From NCBI GenBank assembly GCA_050875145.1, contig JBNMLH010000001.1, forward strand, positions 186,001 through 250,000: a stretch of DNA of 64,000 nt. The letters are read 5' to 3'. Positions within the stretch are counted from its first letter, which is position 1, and every line of letters starts with the position of its first letter. The stretch is from CAG-411 sp050875145. Its GTDB lineage: Bacteria > Bacillota > Clostridia > Lachnospirales > Lachnospiraceae. The notes below the pieces were generated by a model. It saw only the letters and a program-made list of their open reading frames with translations. It did not search any database and had not been told where the DNA came from. Positions 44,620 to 53,144 of the stretch are shown one piece after another. Position numbers and translations under genes: made by a program.

Positions 44620-46938
44620 CTATTTCAACTGTCTTCTAACATTTTTTCGTTTATTCTTTTTATTCTCATAAAGCATCTTGTCCGCCTGTGATAGCATGTC
44701 CTGTATTGACATCTTCTCCTGCCATCGGAACGTTGCATAACCAATAGACATTTCTATATAGTAAGTCTTATCTGACGTATCGTTAAAACGTTTTTCAATT
44801 CCTTTGATACGTTTTTCCAATTTTTCCCCCATATCTTCACTTGGTATAACAGCTAATGCTGCGAACTCATCTCCACCAATTCTACCAACAATATCTGTGT
44901 CACGCAATCCGCCCTGCAAGTACTCTGCTACTTTTTGAATAGCAAAGTCGCCTTCCTTATGCCCGAACTGATCATTGATTTGCTTAAGATTGTTTAAATC
45001 CGCATAAATACAAAAGATATACTGTCCTTTTCCTTGCTCCAAACGTAACATAGCATTCTCAAAAAATCCTCTTCGGTTATATAATCCAGTCAAAGCATCT
45101 TCCTCAGACATCATATTTAACAAATTATTCCGTTTCTTTAATTGTTCTTCTATGGCTCTTTGGTTCATCGTAAGCTCAATAAACTGCAATGCACTTCCCA
45201 CATGCAGGCTGACACTGTACATACTTGTAATATTTTCTGTATTCAGTTCACACAATAAAATACCATATATTCTTTCACCTGCAAATAAAGTATAGGCAGC
45301 CATATGCATACATTCTTCCCATGAAATAATATCTTTTAAACCATGTGTGGCGTCAAGATATGTTCCATCTGGCAAGGAAACAATTTCTCCATTTACCATC
45401 TTTGCTACTAGGGTAAGGCATTTTGGACAACTCCAGTCTCTTACAGAATGATTAATCTGCACCTCTGGTAGCAAAAATAAATACGCATTATTTACCTGCA
45501 TAAAGTGAATTCGTTCCATCAGACATTCATACATCTGCTTTTCATCATCTATATTTGCCAACATATCTCTTGTAATAAATGGTGTCGTCCAAATGTTTCT
45601 TTGAAGAACATCATTTCGCAAATTAGAGGCTATAAGCGTTTTATTCTGCATATATCCTAAAATATAATAAAGCAAATTAGTAATACGCATCTGCTTACTT
45701 TTACTAATCTCTAAAAAACTGATATCTGCTAATTGTCTGCAAAAAGCTGTAATAAACTCTGAAACTGCCAATTTTTTTGACGCTAATAATTCATTCAGTT
45801 TGTTTTCTATATAATGCATATTGTATTTCTGCACATGTTCTTCTTCTCCAAGACTGATTTCTACAATATAGAAAAACAATTCAAATAAGGTATTGTAAAT
45901 TATCTTATCCTCTGCAAAACTTATTCGATACAAAAATCCGTTTTGTAAAGTAGCCACTGTACATTTCCTTGCAATTTGTTCATAGGTATCCTCCTTTGTA
46001 AACTTACAAACGATTCCGTCTACATCCTTTTCGCTACCGCAGGATTCTCTATGAATAAAATACACCGGTACCTTTGCAGATGTTACTTTTCCGGTTATGC
46101 AAATCTCAACTGCCTGTCTCATCGCCATATATCCTAAATCATAAGAGTTTTGCTGTATTGTAGTAAGTGCAGGCTTTTCTGATTTTGCTTCCGGCACATC
46201 ATCAAAGCCAGTAATGGCAATATCCACACCAGGTTCTAATCCTCGTTTTCTACATTCCTTATAACCAGATAATGCCATCGTATCATTGGCACACACCACT
46301 GCATCTAATCCCGGATTGTGATCCAGCAACGCACCAAAGAATACTGCCGCATTCTCAGAATAATCTCCATATTCTACCATTTGTTCCGTTACTTCCAGCC
46401 CATTTTCCTCCATCACTTTATAATAGGCATGTAAACGTTCTCTCGCATCTTTATTATTTTCCTTTGGTCCGCTAAGATACGCAATCTTTTTGCATTTGTG
46501 TTCACGAATTAAATGCTCCATACACTTGCGTATACCATCCTCATTATCAGAAATAATATTGGCATAATCTCCATACTCATCCCCAACAATTAACACTGGA
46601 ATAGTTAAACCTTTCAGTCTGGAAAAGAACTCATCTTTTGTTTCCCCCATATACAAATAGAACGTAGAATATACAACTATCAGCAAATCTAATTTTCCCA
46701 TTGTTGCATAATCAAATATTGTATTGAACTGAAATAAATATTTCTGTTCCTTATTTCCACCTTCATAATAATAAAGTTCATCGAAGCAATTGGCATGAGC
46801 ACCCATAAAAAATAAAGTCTTTACGCCCTCTTCTGTCGCCTTATTTACCAGCCCATTTAACATATCATCTGTATGAGCTGCACATATATTTCCTATCAAT
46901 ACACCAACTGTGATGTCTTTTTTTCTATTTTGCATCAT
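44620..46938 (-). CDS. Diguanylate cyclase with LacI/periplasmic-binding-type sensor domain
   Basis: A 772-residue cytoplasmic protein without a membrane segment. Residues about 1-300 form a LacI/GalR-type ligand-binding fold (GVLIGNICAAHTDDMLNG, CANDTMALSGYKECRKRG, ITGFDDVPEA), without a DNA-binding helix-turn-helix. A helical middle part (about 310-600) is followed by a GGDEF domain, GGDEF at 688-692, with an intact active site and the RxxD inhibition site at RDTD five residues before it. It should make c-di-GMP in response to a small ligand, perhaps a sugar, subject to product inhibition. It heads an operon with an MBOAT acyltransferase and SGNH hydrolase gene. The start is supported by AAGGTGG. 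Confidence 0.93.
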   Translation of the reverse strand: MMQNRKKDITVGVLIGNICAAHTDDMLNGLVNKATEEGVKTLFFMGAHANCFDELYYYEGGNKEQKYLFQFNTIFDYATMGKLDLLIVVYSTFYLYMGETKDEFFSRLKGLTIPVLIVGDEYGDYANIISDNEDGIRKCMEHLIREHKCKKIAYLSGPKENNKDARERLHAYYKVMEENGLEVTEQMVEYGDYSENAAVFFGALLDHNPGLDAVVCANDTMALSGYKECRKRGLEPGVDIAITGFDDVPEAKSEKPALTTIQQNSYDLGYMAMRQAVEICITGKVTSAKVPVYFIHRESCGSEKDVDGIVCKFTKEDTYEQIARKCTVATLQNGFLYRISFAEDKIIYNTLFELFFYIVEISLGEEEHVQKYNMHYIENKLNELLASKKLAVSEFITAFCRQLADISFLEISKSKQMRITNLLYYILGYMQNKTLIASNLRNDVLQRNIWTTPFITRDMLANIDDEKQMYECLMERIHFMQVNNAYLFLLPEVQINHSVRDWSCPKCLTLVAKMVNGEIVSLPDGTYLDATHGLKDIISWEECMHMAAYTLFAGERIYGILLCELNTENITSMYSVSLHVGSALQFIELTMNQRAIEEQLKKRNNLLNMMSEEDALTGLYNRRGFFENAMLRLEQGKGQYIFCIYADLNNLKQINDQFGHKEGDFAIQKVAEYLQGGLRDTDIVGRIGGDEFAALAVIPSEDMGEKLEKRIKGIEKRFNDTSDKTYYIEMSIGYATFRWQEKMSIQDMLSQADKMLYENKKNKRKNVRRQLK

Positions 46939-47061
46939 GATCCAGCCACCTTGCTACATTATTTTACTCCATACATACTTCTCAGTATATTATACAAAAT
47001 TTTGCAAACGTTGAAAATATCTTTTGCTATAAAAGTATTCTGAAATATATACTTATGTACA

Positions 47062-47457
47062 CTATCTTCGAATTACCACCGTAACCTGTCCCTGCAACTG
47101 CTTTTTCGTTATATCACGCAAACAAAGACCTACATTTTCGCCTTCTACTGCTTTTTCTTTTATTTTTCTAAAAGATTCTATTCCTGAAATTCTACTGGTT
47201 AATCTGGTTGTTTCTGTAATTACTTCCGCTGTTTCTCCAACTCTTGCTTCTCCCGATAACACATTCCCTGTTACTACTGTTCCTCTTCCTGTAATCTGAA
47301 AAGCATCTTCCACTTTGAGAACAAAATCCTCTCCTCCGTATTGTTCCGTAATACCTCGGTTGGTAATTTTCTCTACCTTTCTCTGATCTTCTTGCTCTCT
47401 TTTATGTACCTCATCCAAATCCTGCTTCTTATCTTTCAAAAAATCAAATAATCCCAT
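47062..47457 (-). CDS. EF-Tu domain-2-like small protein
   Basis: A 131-residue protein beginning MGLFDFLKDKKQDLDEVHKR, a charged helix, then a domain of about 80 residues (VEDAFQITGRGTVVTGNVLSG, EGENVGLCLRDITKKQLQGQ) that matches domain 2 of translation elongation factors of the EF-Tu class. There is no GTPase domain. The start at 47457 follows AAAAGGAGAAGAAG. It sits downstream of ilvB after a terminator, so it is probably a separate unit. Free-standing domain-2 proteins occur in Clostridia; function is not known to me. Confidence 0.8.
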   Translation of the reverse strand: MGLFDFLKDKKQDLDEVHKREQEDQRKVEKITNRGITEQYGGEDFVLKVEDAFQITGRGTVVTGNVLSGEARVGETAEVITETTRLTSRISGIESFRKIKEKAVEGENVGLCLRDITKKQLQGQVTVVIRR

Positions 47458-47503
47458 CTTCTTCTCCTTTTTTCTATACAAGTTTATTTGTCAATAAATA
47501 AAA

Positions 47504-47546
47504 CAAAGGCACTACACCCTCCATTGGTCTGGTGCAATGCCTTTTG
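47504..47546 (-). terminator. ilvB terminator
   Basis: On the minus strand, CAAAAGGCATTGCACCA and TGTAGTGCCTTTG arms pair with a small bulge, followed by TTTTATTT, starting a few bases after the ilvB stop. Confidence 0.75.
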
Positions 47547-47556
47547 TCTATCCATT

Positions 47557-49227
47557 TTATTTGGTATCTCCATCTACAATTTCGCTAATCGCTGCACCTG
47601 GTGCAACCATTGGCCACACTTTCTCATCCGGATCAATTATACACTCAATAAGTATCGGTTCTTTCGCCTCTAAAGCTGCCTTAAATACTGGCTCCACTTC
47701 TTCTTTTTTTGTAATGCGATATGCCTTACATCCCATAGCTTCCGCCACTTTCACAAAATCAACTTTATCCTCTAAAACAGTCTGTGAATATCTCTCTCCG
47801 TAGAACAAAGTCTGCCACTGACGTACCATACCAAGCACATGGTTATTCAATACAACCTGAATGATTGGAATATTGTAACGAGTAGCCGTAGCAATTTCAT
47901 TCATGTTCATACGGAAACAACCATCACCCGCAATATTGATTACCTGCTTCTCTGGCACACCTACTTGCGCACCGATTGCTGCACCAAGTCCATATCCCAT
48001 CGTACCTAATCCTCCAGAAGTAAGTAACGTTCTTGGTTTCTTATACTTAAAGAACTGTGCTGCCCACATTTGATGTTGTCCTACATCTGTAGATATAATG
48101 CAATCACCATTTGTAAGTTCATTTATTTTTTCTATTACATAAGGTCCCGTCAACCCATCCTGTGGATAGGTAAGTGGAAGTTCCTCTTTTCTTTTTAATG
48201 TACTTGCAATCCAATCGGTATGTTTCTGCTGATCCAAACGATTTAACAAAATCTCCAAAACAGCCTTACAATCTCCAATAATACTTGCGTTTACATGAAT
48301 ATTTTTGTTTACCTCTGCTGCGTCCACATCAATATGTAAAATCTTTGCTTTACTGGCAAATTTCTTAGCATTTCCTGTTACACGATCCGAAAAACGTGCA
48401 CCAATTGTAATCAACAGATCACAATCTGTTACACTCAAATTTGCTGCCTTTGTTCCATGCATACCAAGCATACCTAAGTAATATGGATTTTCTCCATTAA
48501 AGGCACCCTTTCCCATAAGGGTATCACAAACTGGTGCATCCACTCTTTCAGAAAACACCTTCAATTCTTTCTCTGCCCCTGAAATAACAGCTCCACCACC
48601 TACAAAAATCACAGGTCTTTTTGCTGACTTTATCATAGATACTGCCTTATTAATATCTTCCTCTCGAATGGTATCTGTAATACGAACATTCTCCTTTACA
48701 ACCATCTGTTTAAAGTCTGTCTTTGCTGCTGTTACATCTTTTGTTACATCTACCAATACTGGTCCAGGTCTTCCTGTTCTGGCAATGGTAAACGCACGAC
48801 GAATTGTTTCTGCCAATTTCTTTACATCTTTTACAATAAAGCTGTGTTTTGTAATTGGCATCGTGATTCCAGCAATGTCTACTTCCTGGAAACTATCTTT
48901 TCCAAGCAGTGGATTTGCGACATTACAAGTAATTGCCACCATTGGAACAGAATCCATCATAGCGGTTGCAATACCTGTAACTAAGTTTGTGGCTCCCGGG
49001 CCACTTGTAGCCATACACACACCAACTTTACCAGTAGCACGAGCATATCCATCTGCCGCATGAGATGCTCCCTGTTCATGGGATGTTAAAATATGATGTA
49101 TCTCATCCTGATGATGATATAACTCATCATACACATTTAAAATTGCCCCTCCGGGATATCCAAAAACAGTATCTACCCCTTGTTCTTTCAGGCATTCTAC
49201 AATAATTTGAGAACCATTTAACTGCAT
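47557..49227 (-). CDS. ilvB: Acetolactate synthase large subunit
   Basis: A 556-residue thiamine diphosphate enzyme, normal length. Blocks are FGYPGGAILNVYDEL, HEQGASHAADGYARATGKVG and the ThDP-binding motif GDGCFRMNMNEIATATRYNIP. It makes 2-acetolactate from pyruvate, the first step of valine and leucine synthesis, and 2-aceto-2-hydroxybutyrate for isoleucine. The start at 49227, after AGGAGAG, is 17 bases past the ilvD stop; a longer upstream frame overlaps ilvD. No ilvN gene follows, so the small regulatory subunit must be encoded elsewhere. Confidence 0.96.
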   Translation of the reverse strand: MQLNGSQIIVECLKEQGVDTVFGYPGGAILNVYDELYHHQDEIHHILTSHEQGASHAADGYARATGKVGVCMATSGPGATNLVTGIATAMMDSVPMVAITCNVANPLLGKDSFQEVDIAGITMPITKHSFIVKDVKKLAETIRRAFTIARTGRPGPVLVDVTKDVTAAKTDFKQMVVKENVRITDTIREEDINKAVSMIKSAKRPVIFVGGGAVISGAEKELKVFSERVDAPVCDTLMGKGAFNGENPYYLGMLGMHGTKAANLSVTDCDLLITIGARFSDRVTGNAKKFASKAKILHIDVDAAEVNKNIHVNASIIGDCKAVLEILLNRLDQQKHTDWIASTLKRKEELPLTYPQDGLTGPYVIEKINELTNGDCIISTDVGQHQMWAAQFFKYKKPRTLLTSGGLGTMGYGLGAAIGAQVGVPEKQVINIAGDGCFRMNMNEIATATRYNIPIIQVVLNNHVLGMVRQWQTLFYGERYSQTVLEDKVDFVKVAEAMGCKAYRITKKEEVEPVFKAALEAKEPILIECIIDPDEKVWPMVAPGAAISEIVDGDTK

Positions 49228-49244
49228 ATTTTTCTCTCCTGTCT

Positions 49245-50903
49245 TTATTTTTCCAAAATTGCTCCACGATTTCCAGAAGTAACCATATGTGCATATCTTG
49301 CAAGATATCCTGTAACTTCTTTTTCTTTTGGCTGCCATTTTTCTTTTCTCTTTGCCAATTCTTCATCTGAAACTTTAACGTTTAGACTAAGTCCAGGAAT
49401 ATCAATCGAAATAATATCGCCTTCTTCTACCAATGCAATCGGTCCACCAACTGCTGCCTCTGGTGAAACATGTCCGATTGATGCTCCACGAGAAGCGCCT
49501 GAGAAACGTCCATCTGTAATCAACGCTACAGAAGAACCTAATCCCATTCCTGCAATGGCAGAAGTTGGATTTAACATTTCTCTCATACCAGGTCCACCCT
49601 TTGGTCCCTCATAACGAATTACCACAACATCACCAGGCACAATCTTTCCTCCACGAATTGCTGCAATCGCATCTTCCTCACATTCAAATACTCTTGCAGG
49701 ACCTTCATGCACCATCATTTCATCTACCACTGCAGAACGTTTTACAACACTTCCGTCTGGTGCAAGATTTCCTTTTAATACAGCAAGACCACCTGTTTTA
49801 CTATATGGATTATCTACCGGACGAATTACTTCTGGATTACGATTTACGCATCCTTTTATATTTTCTCCAACTGTTTTACCTGTTACTGTGATGCAGTCTT
49901 TATGTAATAAGTCAAGCTTATCCAATTCATTCATAACGGCATATACGCCACCAGCCTCATTCAAATCTTCCATGTAGGTTGGACCGGCTGGAGCTAAATG
50001 ACATAAGTTTGGTGTCTTTTCACTAATCTCATTTGCAAAAGAAATATCGAAATCAAAACCTACCTCATGTGCGATTGCTGGTAAATGAAGCATACTATTA
50101 GTAGAACATCCCAATGCCATATCAACAGTAAGTGCATTTAAGATGGCATCTTTTGTCATAATATCTCTTGGACGAATGTTCTTTTCGTACATCTCCATTA
50201 CCTTCATACCTGCATGTTTTGCAAGTTTTAATCTTTCTGAATAAACAGCAGGAATTGTTCCATTTCCAGGAAGTCCCATACCAAGCACTTCTGTCAGACA
50301 ATTCATACTGTTGGCTGTATACATACCAGAACAAGAGCCACAAGTTGGACATGCTTTATTTACATACTCCTGCACACCCTCTTCTGAAAGGTTACCTGCT
50401 GCATGTGCTCCAACTGCTTCAAACATACTAGACAAACTTGTCTTATGTCCCTGCACATGTCCCGCAAGCATAGGACCACCACTTACAAAAACAGTAGGTA
50501 CATTTACACGGGCTGCTGCCATCAAAAGCCCAGGTACGTTTTTATCACAGTTTGGCACCATAACCAAAGCGTCAAATGCATGCGCCAAAGCCATACATTC
50601 TGTTGAGTCCGCAATCAAATCTCTGGTTACTAAGGAATATTTCATACCAGTATGTCCCATAGCAATACCATCACAAACAGCAATTGCTGGGAATACGATT
50701 GGTGTACCACCAGCCATGGCAACTCCCATCTTTACCGCTTCTACAATCTTATCGATGTTCATATGTCCAGGTACAATCTCATTGTACGAACTAACAATAC
50801 CAACCAATGGTTTTTCCAATTCTTCCTCTGTCAATCCCAATGCATTAAACAGGGATCTCTGTGGTGCGGTTGCTATACCTTTCTTTACTGCGTCACTCTT
50901 CAT
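49245..50903 (-). CDS. ilvD: Dihydroxy-acid dehydratase
   Basis: A 552-residue iron-sulfur enzyme that dehydrates dihydroxyisovalerate and dihydroxymethylvalerate to the 2-keto acids. Blocks are MAHTGMKYSL-like GMGHTGMKYSLVTRD, PNCDKNVPGLLMAAARVN, CGSCSGMYTANSMNCL and the C-terminal GRFSGASRGASIGHVSPEAA. Cysteines for a 4Fe-4S-type cluster are present. The gene lies between leuB and ilvB in one direction, so it belongs to a branched-chain amino-acid operon. A hairpin-rich gap of about 125 bases separates it from leuB. Confidence 0.96.
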   Translation of the reverse strand: MKSDAVKKGIATAPQRSLFNALGLTEEELEKPLVGIVSSYNEIVPGHMNIDKIVEAVKMGVAMAGGTPIVFPAIAVCDGIAMGHTGMKYSLVTRDLIADSTECMALAHAFDALVMVPNCDKNVPGLLMAAARVNVPTVFVSGGPMLAGHVQGHKTSLSSMFEAVGAHAAGNLSEEGVQEYVNKACPTCGSCSGMYTANSMNCLTEVLGMGLPGNGTIPAVYSERLKLAKHAGMKVMEMYEKNIRPRDIMTKDAILNALTVDMALGCSTNSMLHLPAIAHEVGFDFDISFANEISEKTPNLCHLAPAGPTYMEDLNEAGGVYAVMNELDKLDLLHKDCITVTGKTVGENIKGCVNRNPEVIRPVDNPYSKTGGLAVLKGNLAPDGSVVKRSAVVDEMMVHEGPARVFECEEDAIAAIRGGKIVPGDVVVIRYEGPKGGPGMREMLNPTSAIAGMGLGSSVALITDGRFSGASRGASIGHVSPEAAVGGPIALVEEGDIISIDIPGLSLNVKVSDEELAKRKEKWQPKEKEVTGYLARYAHMVTSGNRGAILEK

Positions 50904-51029
50904 ATCGATCTTTCCTTTCTATAAAGACAGCAGTGCAAACACCACCACTGTCTATTTTTATAACAGTTCAGTCAAATCCCAAACTGCTGTCTTTTCCTTT
51001 TTTTCTGTAACTTATTTTTTATCTAATCC

Positions 51030-52112
51030 TTAGATACGCTCGCAGATCAAATCTCCCATCTGCTTTGTTCCTACCTGCTGATTACCTTCAGACATAATAT
51101 CTACTGTACGGTATCCATCTTGAAGTACTTTTTTTACTGCATTTTCAATTGCATCTGCTGCCTCATCTAAATCAAAGGAGAAACGAAGCATCATAGCCGC
51201 AGATAAAATAGTAGCAATTGGATTTGCCTTATCCTGTCCTGCAATATCTGGTGCAGAACCATGACTTGGCTCATATAATCCAAATTTTGTTTCATTTAAA
51301 CTTGCAGAAGAAAGCATACCGATAGAACCTGTTACCATACTTGCTTCATCGGATAAAATATCACCAAACATATTCTCTGTTAAAATAACATCAAACTGCT
51401 TTGGATCTCTTACTAACTGCATTGCACAGTTATCCACCAACATATGCTCATAGCTGACTTCTGGATAATCCTTTGCCACTTCTTCTACTACTTTTCTCCA
51501 TAATCTTGAAGAATCAAGTACATTTGCCTTATCTACACTTGTAACTTTCTTTCTTCTCTTCATCGCAATGTCAAATCCACGTTTTGCGATTCTACGAATC
51601 TCATTTTCATCGTATGTTAATTCATCATAAGCTTTCAGCACGCCATCTTCTTCCACTGTCTTTCTGTCTCCAAAGTACAAACCACCTGTCAGTTCACGCA
51701 TAATCATCATGTCAAAACCACCTTCTGTGATTTCCTCTTTCAATGGACACGCACCTTTTAATTCCTCATATAAATAGGCTGGTCTTAAATTTGCAAAAAG
51801 ATTTAAAGACTTACGCAGACGAAGGAGTCCTGCCTCCGGTCTCTTGGAAGGCTCTAACTTGTACCATGGTGAAGTGCTTGTATTTCCACCTATTGCTCCT
51901 AAAAGTACAGCATCACTTGCCTTACAAACTGCAATTGCATCATCTGTTAATGGTTCTCCAGTTGCATCAATGGAACATCCTCCCATCAATACATCTTCAT
52001 AGCTCAAAGAAAATCCAAACTTCTCTCCTGCCTTATTCAGTACTTTCTGTGCTTCCGTTACAATCTCTGGTCCTATTCCATCACCCTTGATTACTGCTAC
52101 TTTAAAATTCAT
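51030..52112 (-). CDS. leuB: 3-isopropylmalate dehydrogenase
   Basis: A 360-residue NAD-dependent beta-decarboxylating dehydrogenase. Blocks are AVIKGDGIGPEIV, LRPAYLYEELKGACPLK, MREDTGGLYFGD-like MRELTGGLYFGDR, and SDEASMVTGSIGMLSSASL. It acts third in leucine synthesis. It starts the leuB-ilvD-ilvB unit after a 300-base leader with a terminator-like hairpin. leuA, leuC and leuD are not in the window. The ATG follows AAAAGGAGACAG. Confidence 0.96.
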   Translation of the reverse strand: MNFKVAVIKGDGIGPEIVTEAQKVLNKAGEKFGFSLSYEDVLMGGCSIDATGEPLTDDAIAVCKASDAVLLGAIGGNTSTSPWYKLEPSKRPEAGLLRLRKSLNLFANLRPAYLYEELKGACPLKEEITEGGFDMMIMRELTGGLYFGDRKTVEEDGVLKAYDELTYDENEIRRIAKRGFDIAMKRRKKVTSVDKANVLDSSRLWRKVVEEVAKDYPEVSYEHMLVDNCAMQLVRDPKQFDVILTENMFGDILSDEASMVTGSIGMLSSASLNETKFGLYEPSHGSAPDIAGQDKANPIATILSAAMMLRFSFDLDEAADAIENAVKKVLQDGYRTVDIMSEGNQQVGTKQMGDLICERI

Positions 52113-52412
52113 CTTCCTGTCTCCTTTTCTACCGCTTCACTTTTTCCAAAACGTTTCTATCACCCTTTAAAAGGAATTGACATTATGCTATTTTTGACAA
52201 AAACGCCCTAAGCAATATGCTTAGGGCGAATACACAGACACATGTTCTGCTCCTTTTACCGCTATTCAAACCCGCATCTTCGCTCGTTTGAACACCTATC
52301 CTAAAACGTAGGGATTCCGTGTGCGTATTTATTTTCCAATCCATTTCGGAATTGTTACCTGAATACATTTCAGTATACTCTATTTTTCCACCTATTGTCA
52401 ATAGTCGCACCG
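52113..52412 (-). promoter_or_regulatory. leuB leader region
   Basis: About 300 bases between the traX stop and leuB. On the minus strand an inverted pair GTTCAAAC / GTTTGAA, then the terminator at 52197-52228, then about 85 bases to leuB. I do not see the T-box AGGGTGG sequence, so control by tRNA is not supported; attenuation by another signal is possible. Confidence 0.5.
52197..52228 (-). terminator. Attenuator-like terminator in front of leuB
   Basis: CGCCCTAAGCA / TGCTTAGGGCG is a perfect 11-bp stem on the minus strand, followed by TTTTTG, lying between the leader and the leuB coding region. Confidence 0.8.
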
Positions 52413-53144
52413 TTAGAGCAAATAACGTATCCATACTAATATCAGCAAATGCAACGGATAAAAAACATAAAACACATACTTATTTCCCTTTCCCCGTTTT
52501 CCATTATAAAAATGAATTGGGATAAACGCAAAAATTGCGGCAGCCTCCTGCACCCCAATTCCTATCACTTCCCAGATAGCTCCAAATATATTTCTTCTCA
52601 ATTCTTCAAAACGGAACACCCAGAAAAGCACAATTAACAATACGCCTCCTGCACCATAATCTGTCCTTAATATTTGTGCAAGCACCGCAAGCACTGCAAC
52701 CATTCCCCACGCCTTTACAGAATGTTCTTTCCAATAATCCAATGCACAGATAGCTAATAATCCAATACAAAGAGTAAAGAATACATTCTGCCCGTCTATG
52801 GAAAAGGGAGTTTTATAGCATGCTAGATCAAATGGTACTTCGGAAATCAAAGAAAATAAAAACAATCGCAAGGCATACTTTTTTCGATCCCTTGTGTAGA
52901 TTGCCCCCTGTACCAAAAGGAAACAAAAAATTGGAAATGCCAAACGCCCAATTTCTCGCAAAATACTATCCACAAATAAAATCTGATCTTTTGAACAGGG
53001 TAGCCGATCTAAAAATGTTCCCTTTTCATAGTAATTTGTTTCAATCAAAACAAAGCCTATATGATCTATTACCATTGATACAATTGCAATCCATTTTAAA
53101 GCTGTCCCCGTAAGTCCACCAACCTTTTCTTCTGCCTGCTGCAT
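52413..53144 (-). CDS. TraX family membrane protein
   Basis: A 243-residue protein with about seven to eight hydrophobic segments. The TraX pattern TALKWIAIVSMVIDHIG, EIGRLAFPIFCFLLVQG and C-terminal FYPLHLLILVWIRYLL is present. TraX of F plasmids acetylates pilin; the Clostridial chromosomal members are uncharacterised acyltransferase-like proteins. Its ATG shares one base with the stop codon of the preceding sigma-like gene (TAATG), so translation is coupled. No conjugation genes are nearby. Confidence 0.85.
   Translation of the reverse strand: MQQAEEKVGGLTGTALKWIAIVSMVIDHIGFVLIETNYYEKGTFLDRLPCSKDQILFVDSILREIGRLAFPIFCFLLVQGAIYTRDRKKYALRLFLFSLISEVPFDLACYKTPFSIDGQNVFFTLCIGLLAICALDYWKEHSVKAWGMVAVLAVLAQILRTDYGAGGVLLIVLFWVFRFEELRRNIFGAIWEVIGIGVQEAAAIFAFIPIHFYNGKRGKGNKYVFYVFYPLHLLILVWIRYLL

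Noticed and set aside
52183..52434. 83-residue minus-strand frame over the leuB leader
   Set aside because: It crosses the terminator stem and the end of traX, and lacks a ribosome site. Leu codons in its tail come from the terminator sequence; I do not trust it as a leader peptide.
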